This document shows positions 31,763 to 36,855 of a stretch of 36,855 bases of DNA, one piece after another. Under the pieces are notes generated by a model. The model was not told the origin of the DNA. It searched no databases and saw only the letters and a list, made by a program, of their open reading frames with translations. Every line of letters starts with the position of its first letter. Position 1 is the first letter of the stretch. The stretch comes from an uncultured Opitutia bacterium (GTDB lineage: Bacteria; Verrucomicrobiota; Verrucomicrobiia; Opitutales; Opitutaceae), in assembly GCA_903948415.1 (NCBI GenBank), contig CAJAYO010000629.1:1-36855 (forward strand). Reading direction: 5' to 3'. Position numbers and translations under genes: made by a program.

Positions 31763-34399
31763 ATGATCATGAAGCATCCGTCCCTCTCTGTCTTCACCTC
31801 GGTCGTATCGCGGTTTTTCCCGTTGGCGCGCTCCCTCCGCCGGCTCGGCGCAGGCCTCGTGGCCGGCGGATTCGCGGGGACCCTGTGGGCCCAACCGCTC
31901 GCAGTGACTACGTTTGCCGGACAGGCCGGCGCGCGGGGGAACGTCGACGGCCCAGGCACGGCAGCGCGGTTTTTCGGCCCGAGCGGGATCATGGCCGACG
32001 GGGCGGGCGGATTGTACGTCGCCGACGCTTTGAATAACACGATCCGCCGCGTGACCTCTGCCGGCGTGGTGAGCACCGTCGCGGGCGGAAACGTCAACGA
32101 AATCACCAATTTGCCCGAGCGCGGCTACGCCGACGGGGCGGGCCGCAACGCCCTGTTTTCGACCGGTTTTTCCGTGACCGCGGGCACCGACGGACCGCTC
32201 ATCGTGTCGAATTACGGCGCGCTGACGATGGCGCTGGACGGTGCGGGCAATCTTTACGTGGCCGACACGTTGAACCACGTGATCCGGAAGATCACGTCAG
32301 GCGGGGTGGTTTCCACTTTCGCGGGCGCCGCAGGCAGTTCGGGCAGTGTGGATGACGTGGGCGCCGCTGCGAAATTTTCCTCCCCCTATGGGGTCGCGGT
32401 CGATCCGACGGGAAATATTTACGTGGCCGATGCGGGCAACAACACGATCCGCAAGATCACGCCGGGCGGCGTGGTCAGCACGTTCGCCGGTCGCGACGGC
32501 TCCAATGCCGGCGCTGCAGACGGTAACGGCACCAACGCGCGTTTCAATAACCCGAGCGGGCTCGCCGTCGACGGGGCGGGCAACATTTACGTCTCCGACA
32601 CCAACAACCATACGGTTCGCAAAATCACCGGTGCGGGCGCGGTCACCACGCTGGCCGGATTTGCGGGTGCGAAGGGCAGTTCGGACGGCCTGGGTTTGAG
32701 TGCCCGTTTCAGCGGCCCAACCGGTATTTCGGCGGACCGCACCGGCACGCTTTACGTGGCTGATACGGGCAACGCCACGATTCGCAAAATTTCGCCGGGA
32801 GGATCGGTGAGCACGATCGCCGGATTTGCGGGGGTCGCGGGCGCCGCCGAGGGGACGGGCAACGCCGTTCGTTTCACCACGCCCTACGGGGTCGCGGTCG
32901 ACACCGCCGGAAATGTGTTCGTCGCCGACAGCGGGAACAACGCGATCCGCAAGGGAGTGGTGGCGGCTGCGTCGTCCGGCACCGTCGCGATTCAGACCCA
33001 GCCGAAAAGCCAATATGTTAATGTCGGCACCAAAGTCGGGCTCACGGTGGAGGCGACCGGCACGCCGGCGCCGACCTACCAGTGGCGGAAGAACAATGTG
33101 GCTATCCCCGGTGCGACGACGGCGTCGCTGACCTACGCCTCGATCCAGTTTTCTGACGAAGCGAGCTACACGGTAGTCGTCACCAGCAGCACGGTATCGG
33201 TCACCAGCGCTCCCGGAGTCGTGCAGGTTTATCCGGCCAATCTTCCCATCCCCAATGTCATTTTTCGCATCCAACCTGCGGCCCAAGCTTTGTTGGTGGG
33301 CCAAAGTGCGACGTTTTTCGTGGAGGTTGTGGGAGCGGCAGTGCCCGCGTATCAGTGGCAGAAGAACGAGGTAAATATTTCCGGGGCGACGGCGGTCGCG
33401 TTCACGATTCCTGCATTGCAAGCGTCGGATGCCGGTGACTATCGGGTCGTCGTCACTGCCGGCGGAGAAGTTCAAAATTCGAGTTCGGCGGGGTTGAGCG
33501 TCGGCGGAGCGATTGTCCCCCCCCCGCCGCCCCCGCCCCTTCCGCCCCCGCCCCTTCCGCCCCCGCCGGTGCCGGTGCCGGTAGCGTTTGGCCGGATCAT
33601 CAATCTTTCCATTCTCACGTCGATTGCGACGGGCGGGGACAATTTTACGATGGGTTACGTGGTCGGCGGGAATGCGACGAGCGGAGCGAAGCCGCTCGTG
33701 ATTCGCGCGGCCGGGCCCTCCCTCGGCGCGCTCGGGGTAGGCGGCACCCTCGACGACCCGAAGTTCGAGCTTTTCGCGGGCGCGACGAAGACGGGCGAGA
33801 ACGACAACTGGGGTGGGGCGCCGCAACTCACCGCGGCACTCGCGGCCGTCGGGGCGTTCGCCTATGTGGGCCCGACCTCGAAGGACGCGGCGGCCACGGC
33901 GAACATCACCTCGCGCGACAATTCGGTCGTGGTGTCCGCGGCGGGTAGCGGCGCCGGACTGGTGATCGCGGAACTCTACGATGCGACCCCGTCGGACACC
34001 TTCGTCGCAGCGACCCCGCGGCTGATCAATGTGTCGGTGCGCAAACATCTCGGCCCGGGGTTGACGGCGGGCTTCGTGCTCGGCGGCTCGGCGGCGACGA
34101 AGGTGTTGATCCGCGCGGTCGGCCCGACGCTCGGGGTGTTTGGTGTGCCGGGAGTGGTGACCGATCCGCAGCTCACGCTTTTCAACGGGGTCTCGGTTAA
34201 GATTGGCGAGAACAACGATTGGGGCGGCACGGCGGAGCTCACCGCGGCGTTCGGGGCCGTCGGGGCCTTCGGCCTGCCGGCGACCTCGAAGGACGCGGCG
34301 TTGCTCGTGACGCTGCCACCGGGAAATTATTCCGTGCAGGCCGCGGGTACGGCGAATACCACGGGCGTCGCGCTCGTGGAGGTTTACGAGGTGCCGTAA
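31763..34399 (+). CDS. Large secreted NHL-repeat protein with Ig-like domains and a tandem C-terminal module
   Basis: The product has 878 residues from the ATG at 31763 (ATG at 31769 is equally possible). A signal peptide ends at about residue 44 (GTLWAQP). Six NHL-type repeats (about 60-400) carry cores such as GNLYVADTLNHVIRKIT and would form a beta-propeller. Two Ig-like domains follow (about 407-490 and 498-580) with YQWRKNNV and YQWQKNEV cores. A proline-rich linker (about 586-606) is encoded by short C-rich DNA repeats. Two copies of the same C-terminal module as in the giant metalloprotease start at about 610 (GRIINLSILTSI) and 745, and the protein ends in VEVYEVP. No catalytic site is seen. 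It is probably an adhesive or binding protein on the cell surface. The frame is open upstream through the tRNA, which is not coding. Confidence 0.87.
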   Translation: MIMKHPSLSVFTSVVSRFFPLARSLRRLGAGLVAGGFAGTLWAQPLAVTTFAGQAGARGNVDGPGTAARFFGPSGIMADGAGGLYVADALNNTIRRVTSAGVVSTVAGGNVNEITNLPERGYADGAGRNALFSTGFSVTAGTDGPLIVSNYGALTMALDGAGNLYVADTLNHVIRKITSGGVVSTFAGAAGSSGSVDDVGAAAKFSSPYGVAVDPTGNIYVADAGNNTIRKITPGGVVSTFAGRDGSNAGAADGNGTNARFNNPSGLAVDGAGNIYVSDTNNHTVRKITGAGAVTTLAGFAGAKGSSDGLGLSARFSGPTGISADRTGTLYVADTGNATIRKISPGGSVSTIAGFAGVAGAAEGTGNAVRFTTPYGVAVDTAGNVFVADSGNNAIRKGVVAAASSGTVAIQTQPKSQYVNVGTKVGLTVEATGTPAPTYQWRKNNVAIPGATTASLTYASIQFSDEASYTVVVTSSTVSVTSAPGVVQVYPANLPIPNVIFRIQPAAQALLVGQSATFFVEVVGAAVPAYQWQKNEVNISGATAVAFTIPALQASDAGDYRVVVTAGGEVQNSSSAGLSVGGAIVPPPPPPPLPPPPLPPPPVPVPVAFGRIINLSILTSIATGGDNFTMGYVVGGNATSGAKPLVIRAAGPSLGALGVGGTLDDPKFELFAGATKTGENDNWGGAPQLTAALAAVGAFAYVGPTSKDAAATANITSRDNSVVVSAAGSGAGLVIAELYDATPSDTFVAATPRLINVSVRKHLGPGLTAGFVLGGSAATKVLIRAVGPTLGVFGVPGVVTDPQLTLFNGVSVKIGENNDWGGTAELTAAFGAVGAFGLPATSKDAALLVTLPPGNYSVQAAGTANTTGVALVEVYEVP

Positions 34400-34408
34400 G
34401 GTGCTCCG

Positions 34409-34435
34409 GAGCCGAGCGCGGCTCTCCGTCTTTTT
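34409..34435 (+). terminator. Candidate terminator after the NHL-repeat gene
   Basis: The stem GAGCCG-AGCG-CGGCTC (34409-34424) starts 10 nt after the stop and is followed, six nt later, by TTTTT (34431-34435). The T-tract is a little distant, so efficiency is uncertain. Confidence 0.45.
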
Positions 34436-34580
34436 GCGGATGATAAAACGGTCTCGACGGCCAGAGGCGTGGTTCCGCTTTGGCAGCCGCCGCCGCGCGA
34501 TTCCGGCCGGAGCCCTTGCGATTTACGGCGTGCGCTGCAGGCGGGTAAGTGTAAGTTCTCCTCGTGTTCGCAGCGCCGGC

Positions 34581-34609
34581 TTGCGAGAAAATACGACAAC
34601 AGCTTATTC
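34581..34609 (+). promoter_or_regulatory. Possible promoter of the orphan 315-residue gene
   Basis: TTGCGA (34581-34586), a 17-bp A-rich spacer, and TTATTC (34604-34609) lie 39 bp before the start codon. The local A+T content is clearly above that of the surroundings. Confidence 0.35.
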
Positions 34610-34647
34610 GGTCTGCTGTCGTCGGTCCGGCGACGAGGGTATTTCCA

Positions 34648-35595
34648 ATGTCTCAACTCGATGAAAAATTAAAGACTCTGCTGGTGCGCGAGGCGCATCT
34701 GCGGTTGAGCCGCGAGCAGTTGCGGCCGATTTGGGCGAGCAAAGAGGCGGAGTTGCGGGCGGTGCAATCGTCCAAACCGACCTTTTTACCCGTTATGGGA
34801 CGGCGGGCGAAGGAGGAGTATCTTGGGCGGCTGGCGACCGCCCAAGAGACCGTCCGGATCCTGCGCAACGGGCTGGAGGTCGTCGAGCGGTGCGAGCCGC
34901 ACATCAAGAAGATGATCGAGGAGGAGATCGAAAATGTGCTGCGCAACCAGTGTGAGGAATATGTGCAGGCGCTGGCGGCGCGAAGGCAGAAGGACGATTG
35001 GGTGCGGTGTCTGGACCGGTTTGCCGCGATGATTTTCGAGTTCACGCGTTCGCTCGGCAACGTGCGCAACGTCGCGTGCTCGGGCTATACGCGCGACACG
35101 AAAGTGTATTCCGAGGCGGCGGTGCAGGCCTTCACGTTGGCGATCACGGCAGCGCAGAAGGTCGAGGGAGAGATCAAGTTTGCGAACAAGATTTCGAGCG
35201 AACAACAGCGGATGCTGAAGGAAAACGGCTTCGACACGAGGCCCTTGCCGCGTCTGCCGGAGACCGGCTACGCCGTGTGGGTGTCCAAGATCAGCTCGTT
35301 GCCGCTGGCCGAGGCTCAGGTGCAGTTTGACCAGCTCATCGACCAGACGAAGAAACTTTTCGAGACCGGCATTCCCGAACTCCGCGGCCAGGCGGACAAC
35401 GTCGAGGTCTCCCAGGGAAACGAGATTCATAATTTCCTCCTCGCCGCGTGGGAGCAGTTTCGGGCGGAGGTGGCCCCAGAAATTTTTTCCGGCGACACCG
35501 AGAGCAATGTGGCGGAAACCGAGCGGATGCTGGTGGCATCGGCCCGCACGAGCGTCCTCGGGCGGCTTGAGACGTTCGCGACCAGCAAGGACTAG
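34648..35595 (+). CDS. Unrecognised 315-residue helical protein
   Basis: The ATG at 34648 (MSQLDEKLKTLLVREAHLRL) is preceded at a good distance by GAGG (34635-34638), one of the few plausible Shine-Dalgarno sites in the window. The frame is open 28 codons further upstream, but that part looks non-coding. The protein is highly charged and mostly helical, with no signal peptide or membrane segment, so it is probably cytoplasmic. Helices at about 10-130 (REQLRPIWASKEAELRAVQ, HIKKMIEEEIENVL) suggest coiled coil. The middle has WVRCLDRFAAMIFEFTRSLG, and the C-terminal half has further helices. I see no catalytic motif and do not recognise a family. It is flanked by a terminator upstream and a minisatellite downstream, so it is probably monocistronic. 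Confidence 0.75.
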   Translation: MSQLDEKLKTLLVREAHLRLSREQLRPIWASKEAELRAVQSSKPTFLPVMGRRAKEEYLGRLATAQETVRILRNGLEVVERCEPHIKKMIEEEIENVLRNQCEEYVQALAARRQKDDWVRCLDRFAAMIFEFTRSLGNVRNVACSGYTRDTKVYSEAAVQAFTLAITAAQKVEGEIKFANKISSEQQRMLKENGFDTRPLPRLPETGYAVWVSKISSLPLAEAQVQFDQLIDQTKKLFETGIPELRGQADNVEVSQGNEIHNFLLAAWEQFRAEVAPEIFSGDTESNVAETERMLVASARTSVLGRLETFATSKD

Positions 35596-35669
35596 CGCGT
35601 TTTCCATGAAACGAGGGCCAACGTGGGCGCACTCGTTTTTGGCATCCTTGGTGGGGATCTTCGCGAGCG

Positions 35670-35858
35670 CTTGGTTGGACGCCGACCGTGTGAGGGTTTG
35701 GTTGGACGCCGACGGAGTGAGGGCTTGGTTGGACGCCGACCGAGTGAGGGTTTGGTTGGACGCCGACGGAGTGAGGGCTTGGTTGGACGCCGACGGAGTG
35801 AGGGCTTGGTTGGACGCCGACCGAGTGAGGGTTTGGTTGGACGCCGACGGAGTGAGGG
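35670..35858. repeat. Seven tandem copies of a 27-bp minisatellite
   Basis: The unit contains TTGGTTGGACGCCGACSG (S is C or G) followed by AGTGAGGG, 27 bp long, repeated seven times without gaps. Two variants alternate (CCGACCG and CCGACGG) in the order A B A B B A B, and copy 1 carries GTGTGAGGG. Because 27 is a multiple of three and the unit has no stop in several frames, it stays open as WLDADGVRA or LVGRRRSEG on the plus strand and HSVGVQPSP on the minus strand. It starts 75 bp after the orphan gene. No convincing gene contains it. Copy number is likely to vary between strains. Confidence 0.92.
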
Positions 35859-36855
35859 GTGGGAGCGGGTTTCGGCGCTTGCGGGCGTGCCTCCACTTCG
35901 CGCCACCTCACCGCCAGGGGCTCAAGGTCGGGCAAGGAGGTGGGCATGCAGCACGTCCTGGCGCCGGCAGAGGCGATCGGTGCAAGGGACCCTTTGTTTT
36001 CCTGGGCCCCAAAATTGTCTATGACCGCGATGCCGCGGCGCGCGTCGCGCTTCGGCGTCCTTGGCCCGGACGTGTTCGGCGGTGTGGAGCGTCGCTCTCT
36101 GGCAGGGCGCCCAAGGGCAACGAGGTCATCGTGCACCGCACCAAGGACGTCGCCCTGAAAAGGCGAAGCAAACGCTCTTGGCGGAAAGGCTCGAAGCGGA
36201 GATGGAGCAGGGGGCGCTCGCCGGCAAAGGGACCGCACCGCCGGGCGCCGTGGCTATCGCAGCGGACAGGACACCCGTTCGTCGGTGACCCGCGGCGGTA
36301 CGCTCAAACGCGGGTGCCGCAGAATGGGGCAGGGGCGATTCCCGATCGGGATGTTCACGCGCAATCAGCGCGGCGAGAATGCCCCGGTGGCCGCGCGGAT
36401 GGAGACGGATGTGCAGGGCGGGTCGACCTGCCGGACGAAAGCAATCACCGGGGAACCCTGCGGTCATGAGTTCAGCGCCTTCGCGGTCCGTGACCTCAAC
36501 CAGAAACAGCGGGGCCAGCTCCCGCACAGCGGGCGCGGCGGCGCGAGCTTCGGTGCCGGCACGTCCGCCACCCGCGCGGACGCGTTGGCCCAGCCGTACG
36601 CCAAGGTGGCCGCCACCGGGCGTCGAGTTTGCCTGGCGAAGCGACCGCACGCTGACGCAGGTCACGCGCGGTGCGATAAGGCTCGCGCAGATTCCAGTCG
36701 CGGTAACTGACTCCGCGGCCGATTTATTTTTTCTCCGTGGCGCCTGTCGGCGACCTCACCTCTGAACGTTTTTTTCGCGGCCACGCCGAAAGGCGGAAAT
36801 CGGTTCGCCTGACGTCGTAAAACTAGGCGAAGCCAAACAGGCTGATGCCCCAGGC
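35859..36855. pseudogene. Possible decayed coding sequence, no intact gene
   Basis: This last 1 kb holds only short overlapping frames with mixed composition. Protein-like pieces appear in different plus-strand frames: GNEVIVHRTKDVAL (about 36118-36159), then KQTLLAERLEAEMEQGALAG (about 36168-36227). RFPIGMFTRNQRGENAPVAA follows (about 36333-36392), then VEFAWRSDRTLTQVTRGAIR (about 36626-36685). This order and the frame changes fit a gene broken by frameshifts, but I cannot name the family. A minus-strand open frame (36126-36665) is equally unconvincing. From 36766 to the end I see only a 7-bp inverted repeat (36804-36810/36825-36831). Confidence 0.35.

Noticed and set aside
35670-35858. CRISPR array
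   Set aside because: The 27-bp units are directly contiguous with no unique spacers, and no cas gene is present.
36804-36831. Terminator near the right end
   Set aside because: The 7-bp stem has a 14-nt loop and no T-tract, and no intact gene ends before it.
31513-36855. Genomic island integrated at the tRNA-Tyr 3' end
   Set aside because: The region to the right is accessory in character, but there is no integrase gene and I found no second copy of the tRNA 3' end within the window.

Overview
The window is very G+C-rich bacterial DNA (well over 60 percent by eye). It most likely comes from a free-living member of the Verrucomicrobiota, family Opitutaceae or a close relative. This is inferred from four things. 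Two giant secreted proteins end in the same tandem C-terminal module. Several Gfo/Idh/MocA-type enzymes carry Tat signals. Shine-Dalgarno sites are weak or absent almost everywhere. GC-rich hairpin repeats are scattered between genes. No rRNA or marker gene is present to fix the genus.

Positions 1-18950 form one long block of minus-strand genes. Reading from the promoter-distal (left) end, it begins with a 79-bp tandem hairpin repeat and a secreted rhamnogalacturonan-acetylesterase-like SGNH hydrolase. Next come a 1650-residue secreted metalloprotease with 13 propeller-like repeats, a secreted alpha/beta-hydrolase esterase and a small Gly-rich exported protein. Two tandem oligogalacturonate-lyase (PL22) paralogues and a 570-residue exported putative toroid-fold polysaccharide-active protein follow. 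Together these look like an extracellular or periplasmic pectin/rhamnogalacturonan degradation locus. A small HD-domain phosphohydrolase lies upstream of it. The block starts with a three-gene tripartite-efflux operon (lipoprotein adaptor, RND pump, exported GDSL hydrolase), whose genes are joined by two ATGA overlaps.

The strand switches at about 19 kb. Positions 19205-25448 carry serA, plsY, hom, lysC and thrC on the plus strand. This is serine synthesis and the aspartate-to-threonine route, with a phospholipid acyltransferase gene embedded in it. A hairpin pair sits between lysC and thrC.

Positions 25449-29546 hold three exported enzymes with Tat-type signals: two Gfo/Idh/MocA oxidoreductases and a TIM-barrel sugar isomerase/epimerase-like protein. 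They are preceded by a potentially structured leader. A citramalate synthase gene (cimA) follows, supplying 2-oxobutyrate for isoleucine independently of threonine. Then comes a tRNA-Tyr(GTA) with encoded CCA.

The right end (31763-36855) is accessory in character. It carries an 878-residue NHL-repeat/Ig-like secreted protein sharing the C-terminal module of the metalloprotease, an unrecognised 315-residue helical protein, seven copies of a 27-bp minisatellite, and about 1 kb that looks like decayed coding sequence. I did not find an obvious defence or mobile system. The least explained items are the shared C-terminal module, the structured leader before the Tat-oxidoreductase gene, the two PL22 paralogues with an apparently altered metal-site region, and the orphan gene beside the minisatellite.
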